Shown piece after piece: positions 51,343-58,780 of a stretch of DNA of 64,000 nt. A program made the translations under genes and the position numbers. The first letter of the stretch is position 1. Every line of letters starts with the position of its first letter. Origin of the DNA: CAWCDJ01 sp963836015 (lineage in GTDB: Bacteria; Acidobacteriota; Terriglobia; Bryobacterales; Bryobacteraceae); the NCBI GenBank assembly GCA_963836015.1, contig CAWIIF010000015.1:1612001-1676000 (forward strand), given 5' to 3'. The notes below the pieces were generated by a model. It worked only from the letters and a program-made list of their open reading frames with translations. It did not search any database and was not told the origin of the DNA.

Positions 51343-52965
51343 ATGAAGCGGAAGCTTTTCTTTTTGATCTGCGCCGGCGCCCTGGCGGCGGCCGCGCAGC
51401 CGAACGCGACTTCGTACGACCTGGTGGTGTACGGAGCGACGGCCAGCGGCGTCATGACGGCTGTCTATGGCGCCCGGGCGGGCCTCAAGGTGGCGCTCCT
51501 CGAGCCTGGCCGGCACGTGGGCGGGATGGTATCGGGAGGCCTTTCCCACACCGATGTCGGGAGGCGGGAAGTGATCGGCGGAGCGGCGCTCGAGTTCTAC
51601 TGGCGCGCCGGCCTGCACTACGGCCTTCCGCAGTACCTCCAGGACATCGCGTGGTATGTCGAGCCGAAAGCCGCGGAGGCGATCTTCCGGCAGATGCTCG
51701 ATGAAGCCGGCGTCACGGTGCTCTCCGGCCGCCGCCTGCGCGAAACGGACGGCGTCCAAAAGCAGGGTGCGCGGCTGGCCGCCATCACCATGGAAGACGG
51801 TGAGCGGTTCGCGGCCAGGGTTTTCGCCGATGCCACGTATGAAGGCGACCTCATGGCGCAGTCGGGTGTCACTTTCACGTGGGGGCGGGAGAGTTCCGCG
51901 CAATACGGGGAATCGCTCGCCGGGGTGCGCGGCGAAACTCCCAAGCACCAGTTCCTGATCGACATCTCGCCGTACGGGGCGAACCACAAGCTGCTGCCCG
52001 AGATCTCCGAGGCTCCCTCGGGCGAGCCCGGCGCCGCGGACAGGAAGGTCCAGGCCTACAACTTCCGCATGATCTTCTCCCACGATCCGGCCAACCAGAC
52101 GCCCTACCCGAAGCCCGCGCACTACGACCCGGCCCGGTTCGAACTGGCAGCGCGGCTCTTCTCCGGAATGGAAAAGAAACTCGGCCGACCGCTGCGCATG
52201 GGCGAGGTGCTTTCTATCGGCCCAATCCCCAACGAGAAGGCGGACATCAACAACAACGGCCCGTTTTCCACCGACTACATCGGCAAGAGCTGGGATTATC
52301 CGAATGCCGGGTACCAACGCCGCGCCGCGATCTGGCGGGACCACGAAGAGTACACGAAGGAATACATGTGGTTCCTCTCGCACGACCCGCGCGTGGCGGC
52401 GCCGCTGCGAAAGGAGGTCAACACGTGGGGCCTGGCCAAGGATGAATTCACCGACAACGGCAACTTCCCCAACCAGCTATATATTCGCGAGGCACGCCGG
52501 ATGATCGGGGAATACGTCATGACCCAGCGCGACATCCAGACCGACCTCGCCAAGCCGGACCCGATCGGGATGGGTTCTTATAACAGCGATTCGCACAACG
52601 TGGAGCGCGTGATCAACCGCGAAGGGTTCGTGCGCAACGAGGGCGATATGCAGGTGGCGGTGGAGCCCTACCAGATCCCTTACCGCGTGATGCTCCCGAA
52701 GAAGCCCGAGGCGGAGAACCTGCTGGTGCCCGTTTGCTTTTCGGCAAGCCACGTGGCGTACAGCACGCTGCGCATGGAGCCGCAATACATGATCATCGGG
52801 CAGGCCGCGGGTGTGGCGGCGGCCATGGCGATTCGGGCGAACCGCGCCGTGCAGGACGTCGACACCGCGGCGCTGACCCGGACGCTGTTGGAACAGGGGG
52901 CGATTCTGGAATACGTGCCGGGGCTGCAGAGCCGGTCGATTGCGAAGTTTCGGACCAGGCGCTGA
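51343..52965 (+). CDS. Secreted FAD-dependent oxidoreductase
   Basis: A 540-residue protein with a signal peptide (MKRKLFFLICAGALAAAAQ) and a Rossmann FAD-binding start YDLVVYGATASGVMTAVYGARAGLKVALLEPGRHVGGM, the signature of the PF12831-type oxidoreductases. It ends with SASHVAYSTLRMEPQYMIIGQAAGVAAAMAI, the second FAD-contact region of the family. Many relatives in Acidobacteria and Planctomycetes are secreted and of unknown substrate, possibly sugars. The ATG at 51343 has AAAGGA before it. The following HNH gene begins 70 bp after the stop. Confidence 0.9.
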   Translation: MKRKLFFLICAGALAAAAQPNATSYDLVVYGATASGVMTAVYGARAGLKVALLEPGRHVGGMVSGGLSHTDVGRREVIGGAALEFYWRAGLHYGLPQYLQDIAWYVEPKAAEAIFRQMLDEAGVTVLSGRRLRETDGVQKQGARLAAITMEDGERFAARVFADATYEGDLMAQSGVTFTWGRESSAQYGESLAGVRGETPKHQFLIDISPYGANHKLLPEISEAPSGEPGAADRKVQAYNFRMIFSHDPANQTPYPKPAHYDPARFELAARLFSGMEKKLGRPLRMGEVLSIGPIPNEKADINNNGPFSTDYIGKSWDYPNAGYQRRAAIWRDHEEYTKEYMWFLSHDPRVAAPLRKEVNTWGLAKDEFTDNGNFPNQLYIREARRMIGEYVMTQRDIQTDLAKPDPIGMGSYNSDSHNVERVINREGFVRNEGDMQVAVEPYQIPYRVMLPKKPEAENLLVPVCFSASHVAYSTLRMEPQYMIIGQAAGVAAAMAIRANRAVQDVDTAALTRTLLEQGAILEYVPGLQSRSIAKFRTRR

Positions 52966-53035
52966 CGTCCCCCTTTCTTTCCCGCCGCGCCGGGAGCATA
53001 ATACACGCGTACGAGATCGCCCCTGGAGGAGTCGC

Positions 53036-53401
53036 ATGCCGATTACCAAAGCTCTCGGCTTGACCCGCCTGGACAAGCCGTTGACATCGGAAGAAGGGCA
53101 CCGCATTCTCGAACGCGACCACTACCGTTGCCAGTATTGCGGTCTGGACGGGATGGCCACCTTCGAAAACTCCCTGATCATGACGGTGGACTTCGTGCAT
53201 CCGCGCGCGAAGAAGGGAAAGAAGTCCCCGTCCAACCTGGTCGCCGCCTGCCGGCCGTGCAACGTCATCAAGGGAAACCGGGTCTTCCGCGACCTTGCGG
53301 AGGCCAAGGCCTACGTGCTCAATCGCCGCGGACAACTGGAAAACGAGTGGCAGGCGAAGATGGCCAAGCTCCGCGGGCAGACGGCCGCGGCTTCGACGTA
53401 G
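53036..53401 (+). CDS. HNH endonuclease-family protein
   Basis: A 121-residue protein with the HNH pattern: a CxxC pair (RDHYRCQYCGLDG), then VDFVHPRAKKGKKSPSNLVAACRPCNVIKGNRV, giving His, Asn and the second CxxC of the zinc finger. The first position is VDFVHP where many have IDHIxP, so the first catalytic residue sits in DFVH. Stand-alone HNH proteins of this kind are common in free-living bacteria and are not necessarily mobile. The ATG at 53036 has a strong GGAGGA before it. No intron, phage or restriction gene is nearby. Confidence 0.9.
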   Translation: MPITKALGLTRLDKPLTSEEGHRILERDHYRCQYCGLDGMATFENSLIMTVDFVHPRAKKGKKSPSNLVAACRPCNVIKGNRVFRDLAEAKAYVLNRRGQLENEWQAKMAKLRGQTAAAST

Positions 53402-53450
53402 CGGACCCGGCCTCGTAACCCTGCTAGCCGCGGGCGAGTCTAACGCTGAT

Positions 53451-54863
53451 ATGAGAGCCGCCGCTCCGGTTCTCGCCCTACTGGCATTGGCGCCGGCGGC
53501 AGGCGCCGGTCCCATGGGATACCGGAGCTTTGGAACACTGGATGCGGCGCCGGTCCAGGTCGTCGGGGCCGTCGAGCGGGTGACCGGGCTCGGTCCTGTA
53601 CCCGCGGATAGGCGGCGTTCCAGTGCGCCCGAGCGGTATTACGAAGCTCGTGTGCTGGTGCGCCGGGTCTTCTTCCAGGCGCAGCCGCACCGATTTGCCG
53701 AAGGTGACCGGATCGCGATCCGCTACGTCAGCGCCGAAATTCCAGTTCCTTTTGAGGCCGGCGGCGGCGGTGGCAGCAGCCTCCCTCCCCAAGTGGTGAG
53801 CTTCCAAACAGGCGAGACTGCCTGGTTCCCGCTGGTCCCCTGGCAGCCCTCGAGCGGCCGATGGGACCTGGCGGCGAACGATGGGTGGAAGACGGCATTC
53901 CCGGCCCTCCCGGAGGCGCCTTCGTTTGCCACTCCGCCGCGGACCGCCAGGGGGTTCGTTCTCCGCGAGCTGGCCAACACCCTCACGCACGGCACGGCGC
54001 GGGAGCGTTCCGGAGCGGTGACCTGGGTTTCCGCCTTCGCCGGCGACGTGCCGCCGGAGCTCCCGCGCCTGTTACGGGCGGCTCTCGGCGGCGACGACGA
54101 TGCGTGGCTCGAAACCGGCTGCGCTTTTCTGGGTCTTTACGGCGCGCCACAGGACGACCAGGCCGCACTGACCTACGGGGAAGCATCGCCTCCTTTCCAC
54201 CGGGTCCGCGACATGGTGACCTGGATCCTTTGGAAGGGCGACCGGCGGGATTATCCCAACCGCCTGATCCGCCGCCTGCTGCGCCACAGCGCGGACTATG
54301 CCTGGGGCGCCGCCAATGCACTGGTGCAGTACAAGGATTCCACGGTCCTGATCGACGGGCTCAACCGGGCCATGCGCCGCAACGCGGCAGGGTCCATCAC
54401 CATCGCGTATTTCATCGTGAAAGCCGGCCAACGGGCCGTCGCGCCTGAGGCGCTCGACCTGGCGGTGCGGCTGATCAACCGCGCCGCCATCTCGCCCGGA
54501 GAACTACGGGCCGCCGCCCAATTGATCGTGACCTACGGCGATGACCGCCACTTCGACGCGCTGGCGGACGCCCTCGGGCGATTCAAGCGGGAGAACGAAA
54601 ACGCCTACCGCGATCTTTGGGGGGCCGCAGCGTTCGGCTCGAACCGGCGCGGCCTGAGGCTGGCCGCCATTCTGCTCGACGACCGCCGTCCGGGCTTTGT
54701 CGCACTTCGCTACTGCGATGTCGCGGCCGGCGCGGTAGCGGCGCTCTCCGGGCAGAACTTCGGGATCTCGGGGAACATGCCGCTCGCCGATCGGGACCGC
54801 GCGGTGGCACGCGCCAGTGCATGGATCGCCGCGCAGCACCGATCGCCGGAGCCCCGGAGGTAG
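53451..54863 (+). CDS. Secreted HEAT-like repeat protein of unknown function
   Basis: A 470-residue protein with signal peptide MRAAAPVLALLALAPAAGAG. An N-terminal beta domain of about 150 residues (APVQVVGAVERVTGLGPVPA; ARVLVRRVFFQAQPHRFAEG) precedes helical repeats (RSGAVTWVSAFAGDVPPELP; NRLIRRLLRHSADYAWGAAN; LAVRLINRAAISPGELRAAA) that look like HEAT/ARM units. The N-terminal domain is preceded by a glycine run (AGGGGGSSLPP) that may be a linker. No catalytic motif. It shares strand and close spacing with the next two genes. Confidence 0.75.
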   Translation: MRAAAPVLALLALAPAAGAGPMGYRSFGTLDAAPVQVVGAVERVTGLGPVPADRRRSSAPERYYEARVLVRRVFFQAQPHRFAEGDRIAIRYVSAEIPVPFEAGGGGGSSLPPQVVSFQTGETAWFPLVPWQPSSGRWDLAANDGWKTAFPALPEAPSFATPPRTARGFVLRELANTLTHGTARERSGAVTWVSAFAGDVPPELPRLLRAALGGDDDAWLETGCAFLGLYGAPQDDQAALTYGEASPPFHRVRDMVTWILWKGDRRDYPNRLIRRLLRHSADYAWGAANALVQYKDSTVLIDGLNRAMRRNAAGSITIAYFIVKAGQRAVAPEALDLAVRLINRAAISPGELRAAAQLIVTYGDDRHFDALADALGRFKRENENAYRDLWGAAAFGSNRRGLRLAAILLDDRRPGFVALRYCDVAAGAVAALSGQNFGISGNMPLADRDRAVARASAWIAAQHRSPEPRR

Positions 54864-54874
54864 AATGAAAGCAA

Positions 54875-55288
54875 ATGCGACTCTGTCTGTGTCTGCTCGC
54901 GATGGCAATGGGCTGCCTCGCGGCTGACGTGCATCCCGGCACCGTCACGCTGCGCGGCAAGATTCTGGTGAAGGCGGACGGCGCGGTGATCGAAACGCCG
55001 GACCATAAACAGATCGCCCTGGATGGCGACAGCCAGACACAAAAGGTGCTCCACGATACCAGGATCAACGGTTTCAACGTGGAAGCGAAGGGCCATTACA
55101 CCGCGGCGGACCGCTTCCTGATCGACCCCATGCACACTCGCGCGCTGCTGGTTCGCAAGGACGGCGCGCTCAAACTGATCACTTACTGGTGCGACGTCTG
55201 TTCCATACGCTCCTTTACGCCGGGTCCCTGCGTGTGCTGCCAGAGGGAGACCACGCTCGACCTGCGAGATCCGGACGAAATCCAATGA
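54875..55288 (+). CDS. Small secreted Cys-rich protein
   Basis: A 137-residue protein with signal peptide MRLCLCLLAMAMGCLAADVH, a beta-strand-rich middle (GTVTLRGKILVKADGAVIET; VLHDTRINGFNVEAKGHYTA) and a C-terminal cluster of five cysteines in YWCDVCSIRSFTPGPCVCCQ. The CxxC...CxCC spacing could bind a metal or form disulfides in the periplasm. Its stop overlaps the start of the aldose epimerase gene by ATGA, so the two are translated together. Family not recognised. Confidence 0.75.
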   Translation: MRLCLCLLAMAMGCLAADVHPGTVTLRGKILVKADGAVIETPDHKQIALDGDSQTQKVLHDTRINGFNVEAKGHYTAADRFLIDPMHTRALLVRKDGALKLITYWCDVCSIRSFTPGPCVCCQRETTLDLRDPDEIQ

Positions 55289-56319
55289 AGCTGGCACTTC
55301 TCACGCTCCTGTTTCCCCTTATGATGCCCGCCGCCGCCAATTATTCCGCCCGCAAGACGACCATCGATGGCATCGAGGTCGTTCAGCTCGGCGATGCCGC
55401 AAGGCACATGCAGGTCTCGGTCGCTCCCTCGGTCGGCAACATGGCTTACGAGTTCCTGGTCGACGGGAAGAACGCCCTCTATTTCCCGTTCCACGGCCCG
55501 GGCGAGCTCCAGGAACGCAAGGCCTTTGCGGGCATTCCGTTTCTGGCGCCCTGGGCCAACCGGCTGGACGCCGACTTCTACTGGGCCAACGGCAAGAAGT
55601 ACGTGCTGAACCCGGATCTGGGGAATGTCCGCAAGGACAACCACCAAAAGCCCATCCACGGCCTGCTCAACTTTTCGAGCGACTGGGAGTTGGTGTCGAC
55701 CGGCGCCGGTGCGCAATCCGCCTGGGTCACCAGCCGCCTGGAGTTCTCGCGCCACCCCGATCTGATGGCGCAGTTCCCCTTCGCGCAAACCCTCACGATG
55801 ACGTACCGGCTGGCCAACGGAGAGCTGGAAGTCGAAACCACGATCGAGAACCTCTCCGATGAGCGGCTGCCCGTCGCGATCGGCTTTCATCCTTATTTCC
55901 AGTTGCACGACGCGCCGCGTGACCAATGGAAAGTCCACTTGGCCGCCCGCACGCACATGACGCTCAACAACCTCCTGATCCCGACCGGAGAGGGGAAGCC
56001 GAACGGGTTGGCGGACCCGCTGCCCCTGGCAGGGGTGCAGTTCGACGATGTCTTCACGGATCTGGTGCGCGGCTCTGAAGGAAAGTCCAGATTCTGGGTG
56101 GAGGGAAAGAAGGAGCGCATCGCCGTCACTTACGGTCCCAAGTACACCGTAGGCGTTGTCTATGCGCCCCCAGGCCGCGACTTCATCTGTTTCGAGCCCA
56201 TGGCCGCTCTCACAGACGGATTCAACCTCGCGCACGCCGGAGTGTACAAGGATCTACAGAGCGTACCGCCCCGCGGTCAGTGGAAAGAGAGCTTCTGGAT
56301 CACCCCGACGGGCTTCTGA
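55285..56319 (+). CDS. Secreted aldose 1-epimerase family protein
   Basis: Interconverts the alpha and beta anomers of aldoses such as galactose (GalM family). The 344-residue protein has a signal peptide (MKLALLTLLFPLMMPAAA), so it would act in the periplasm. Characteristic elements are GIPFLAPWANRLD, HGLLNFSSDWELV, the catalytic His in IGFHPYFQL and a candidate general base Glu in FICFEPMAALTDGFN. The ATG overlaps the preceding stop (ATGA). It may serve the galactose pathway seen at the left of the window, but the two loci are 50 kb apart. Confidence 0.87.
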   Translation: MKLALLTLLFPLMMPAAANYSARKTTIDGIEVVQLGDAARHMQVSVAPSVGNMAYEFLVDGKNALYFPFHGPGELQERKAFAGIPFLAPWANRLDADFYWANGKKYVLNPDLGNVRKDNHQKPIHGLLNFSSDWELVSTGAGAQSAWVTSRLEFSRHPDLMAQFPFAQTLTMTYRLANGELEVETTIENLSDERLPVAIGFHPYFQLHDAPRDQWKVHLAARTHMTLNNLLIPTGEGKPNGLADPLPLAGVQFDDVFTDLVRGSEGKSRFWVEGKKERIAVTYGPKYTVGVVYAPPGRDFICFEPMAALTDGFNLAHAGVYKDLQSVPPRGQWKESFWITPTGF

Positions 56320-56332
56320 GCCTGGGGTGTGC

Positions 56333-56365
56333 GGCAGGCCGGTCCGGTACGGTATGCGGCCTGCC
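56333..56365. terminator. Bidirectional hairpin between convergent genes
   Basis: Perfect 9-bp arms GGCAGGCCG / CGGCCTGCC with a 15-nt loop lie between the epimerase stop (56319) and the stop of the convergent sensor gene (56374). There is no T-run. The arms resemble those of the dispersed GC palindromes. Confidence 0.55.
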
Positions 56366-56373
56366 CGCCCGGC

Positions 56374-56826
56374 TTACGACGCCACCCGTTGCTCCAGCAG
56401 CAGGGCCGCTTCGTACCCGCGGACTACGTGGTAAACGCCGGCGTGGAAGAATCGCGTCATTCGCTGCTCCAGCTCCTCTTCGGCGTAGAGTTGGAGCGCT
56501 GTCATCGGAAATCCCTGTTCGTGCACGAAGGCGACGATTTTGTCCTGCAGCAGATGCAGCCGCAGAATGGCCTCGTGCAGCGGGATGTTCTCTTCGAACC
56601 GGATTTTGCCCAGCGCTTCGAAGCGCCGCCGGATCTCATCCTCTTTCTTAATTCCGAGTAGTTGCCCCAGGTTCTCCAGGATTACCCGGCACCAGTCCCG
56701 AAGTTCGGAATCCGGATATGCCGCCAGGTTCTTCATCTCTCCGTTTCTTCGCACCTCCCGAATCAGGCGCTCAGCAATCTCCTCCCAGTGTGTTTCGATC
56801 AATTGAACTAGTTTCGTAGAAAGCAA
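56374..56826 (-). CDS. RsbRD N-terminal-like sensor protein
   Basis: A 150-residue helical protein resembling the RsbRD_N sensor domain (LVQLIETHWEEIAERLIREV, then YPDSELRDWCRVILENLGQL, IRRRFEALGKIRFEENIPLH and YHVVRGYEAAL). In stressosome-type proteins this fold senses a signal ahead of a STAS or kinase domain; here it stands alone. The start is probably the TTG at 56824-56826, which has AGGAGG just upstream; an ATG at 56901 would add 25 residues across that ribosome-binding site. It is divergent from citrate synthase. Confidence 0.65.
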   Translation of the reverse strand: MLSTKLVQLIETHWEEIAERLIREVRRNGEMKNLAAYPDSELRDWCRVILENLGQLLGIKKEDEIRRRFEALGKIRFEENIPLHEAILRLHLLQDKIVAFVHEQGFPMTALQLYAEEELEQRMTRFFHAGVYHVVRGYEAALLLEQRVAS

Positions 56827-57022
56827 AGACCCTCCTGTGGTTCGGGCACCGGTGGGTTCTCCGCACCCAGTAGCTTGCGCGAAAAGCCCCGGTGCTGCCA
56901 CTTACATTATCTCAAATCTACAGATCCATCCACAAAGTGTTGATATTTTATACATTAAGGTATGGAAATCATATTGCAAGGACTTGCCTGAATAACCAGA
57001 GGTGCGAGCCAGGAGAACACGC

Positions 57023-58333
57023 ATGGATAACGAGACACTCACGATTGTCGATAATCGGACCAACCAGACCTATACGATCCCGATTTATCGCGGCACCGTT
57101 CGCGCCATGGATCTACGCCAGATCAAGACCGGCCCGGAGGACTTCGGGCTAATGACGTACGATCCGGCTTTCATGAATACAGCTTCCTGCCAGAGCGCTA
57201 TCACGTATCTGGATGGGGATCGGGGCATCCTCCGCTATCGCGGCTACCCCATCGAACAACTCGCGGAAAACTGTTCCTTCCTCGAGGTCGCGTACCTTCT
57301 GTTGCATGGCGAACTGCCCACCGAGCGGGAACTGGAGCTGTGGGATTGCGAGATCATGCGGCACACCATGACCCACGAGAACGTGAAGAAGTTCATGGAC
57401 GGCTTCCATCACGATGCCCACCCCATGGGCGTCCTGATCAGCACGGTGGCGGCGCTCTCTACCTTCTACCCGGATGCGCGGAACGTGTCCGACGCGAAGT
57501 GCCGGCGCAAACAGACCATCCGGCTGATCGGTAAAATGCCGACCCTGGCCGCCTATGCGTACCGGCACCGTTTGGGCCTGCCCTATATCTATCCGGATCC
57601 CGAACTCGGCTACACCAAGAACTACATGAACATGCTCTGGAAGCGGACGGAGCCGAAGTACGCCGCAAACCCGGTGCTCTCGCGCGCGTTGGAGGTCCTC
57701 TTCATTCTGCACGCCGACCACGAGCAGAATTGCAGCACCAACACGATGCGGGCCGTGGGCAGTTCGAACGCCGACCCGTTCGTCACTACGGCGGCCGCCA
57801 TCGCGGCGCTCTCCGGCCCGCTTCACGGGGGGGCCAACGAGGAAGTCCTGCGCATGCTCGCCGAGATCGGCTCGGCCGACCATATCCCGGCCTTCATCGA
57901 GCAGGTAAAAGAAGGCAAGCGTAAGCTCATGGGCTTCGGACACCGCGTGTACAAGAACTACGATCCGCGCGCCCGCATCATCAAGAAGGTGGCCGAGGAG
58001 GTGTTCGAAGTGACCGGCCGGAACCCCAAGATCGATATCGCGCTGGAGCTGGAAAAGATCGCGCTTTCCGACGAGTATTTCATCAAGCGGAAGCTCTACC
58101 CCAATGTGGACTTCTACTCGGGGATTATCTACCAGGCCATGGGCTTCACGCCGGACCAGTTCACTGTGCTGTTCGGCATCCCGCGGACGGTAGGCTGGCT
58201 GGCCCAGTGGCAGGAGTTGATGCAGGATCCCGACCGCAAGATCGCCCGCCCGCGACAGGTTTACACAGGCGAGGACGCGCGGGACTTCGTGCCGATGCAC
58301 GAGCGCCAGGCGTGCGAACTTACCCAGGCGTAG
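57023..58333 (+). CDS. gltA: Citrate synthase
   Basis: Condenses oxaloacetate and acetyl-CoA to citrate at the start of the TCA cycle. The 436-residue length and motifs are those of the long type II enzyme: NTASCQSAITYLDGDRGILRYRGYPIEQLA, HADHEQNCSTNTMRAVGSSN, ALSGPLHGGANEEVL with one catalytic His, LMGFGHRVYKNYDPRA with another, and VDFYSGIIYQAMG with the catalytic Asp. The ATG at 57023 has AGGAGA before it. The 196-bp upstream gap is A/T-rich and probably holds its promoter, shared with the divergent sensor gene. Confidence 0.95.
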   Translation: MDNETLTIVDNRTNQTYTIPIYRGTVRAMDLRQIKTGPEDFGLMTYDPAFMNTASCQSAITYLDGDRGILRYRGYPIEQLAENCSFLEVAYLLLHGELPTERELELWDCEIMRHTMTHENVKKFMDGFHHDAHPMGVLISTVAALSTFYPDARNVSDAKCRRKQTIRLIGKMPTLAAYAYRHRLGLPYIYPDPELGYTKNYMNMLWKRTEPKYAANPVLSRALEVLFILHADHEQNCSTNTMRAVGSSNADPFVTTAAAIAALSGPLHGGANEEVLRMLAEIGSADHIPAFIEQVKEGKRKLMGFGHRVYKNYDPRARIIKKVAEEVFEVTGRNPKIDIALELEKIALSDEYFIKRKLYPNVDFYSGIIYQAMGFTPDQFTVLFGIPRTVGWLAQWQELMQDPDRKIARPRQVYTGEDARDFVPMHERQACELTQA

Positions 58334-58383
58334 CGCCGGCGGGCCGTGGGGCGGCGTCAACCATCGGCGACAGTTGGACGGCC

Positions 58384-58420
58384 GTAGACATTCTACACAA
58401 AAACATAGTAGAATCTCTAC
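58384..58420 (+). promoter_or_regulatory. Promoter and candidate PadR operator just upstream of the padR start
   Basis: Two 13-bp inverted near-copies, GTAGACATTCTAC (58384-58396) and GTAGAATCTCTAC (58408-58420), form a dyad ending 3 bp before the ATG. TAGACA (58385-58390) and TAGAAT (58409-58414) are 18 bp apart and match -35/-10 elements at five of six bases each. This puts the start of transcription at or next to the ATG, so the mRNA may be leaderless and would be shut off by a repressor bound to the dyad. Confidence 0.6.
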
Positions 58421-58423
58421 ACA

Positions 58424-58780
58424 ATGCGCCGAGAGCCGCCGCCCCGTCTCGAACTTCTGCAAGGCACGCTCGATCTCCTCATCCTCCGCACCCTGGTTGC
58501 CGGCCCCACGCACGGCCACGCCATCGCCAAACACATACAGCGGACCTCGGAAGAGCTGCTCCAGGTTGAGACCGGGTCATTGTACCCGGCGCTCCACCGG
58601 CTGGAGGCCAAAGGCTGGATCGCGGCCTCATGGGAGCTGTCCGACAAGGGCAAGCGGGCCAGGAGGTACCGCCTGACGCCGCTTGGGCGTAAACAGCTCG
58701 CCGCCGAACAATCGAAATGGGAGGCGTTTTCCCGCGCCATGGGACTGGTCCTGAATCCAGCCGCCCAGGAGGGAGAATGA
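58424..58780 (+). CDS. PadR family transcriptional regulator
   Basis: A 118-residue winged-helix repressor: ELLQGTLDLLILRTLVAGPTHGHAIAKHIQ, then VETGSLYPALHRLEAKGWIAASWELSDKGKRARRYRLTPLGRKQLAAE. This is the short PadR form common in Acidobacteria, where it usually precedes an ADOP permease gene and probably regulates it and itself. Here it overlaps the permease start by ATGA. The ATG has no Shine-Dalgarno, consistent with a leaderless transcript from the promoter at 58384-58420. Confidence 0.9.
   Translation: MRREPPPRLELLQGTLDLLILRTLVAGPTHGHAIAKHIQRTSEELLQVETGSLYPALHRLEAKGWIAASWELSDKGKRARRYRLTPLGRKQLAAEQSKWEAFSRAMGLVLNPAAQEGE

Noticed and set aside
53036..53401. Group I/II intron or phage origin for the HNH gene
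   Set aside because: No intron structure, phage gene or att-like repeat surrounds it, and its composition matches its neighbours.
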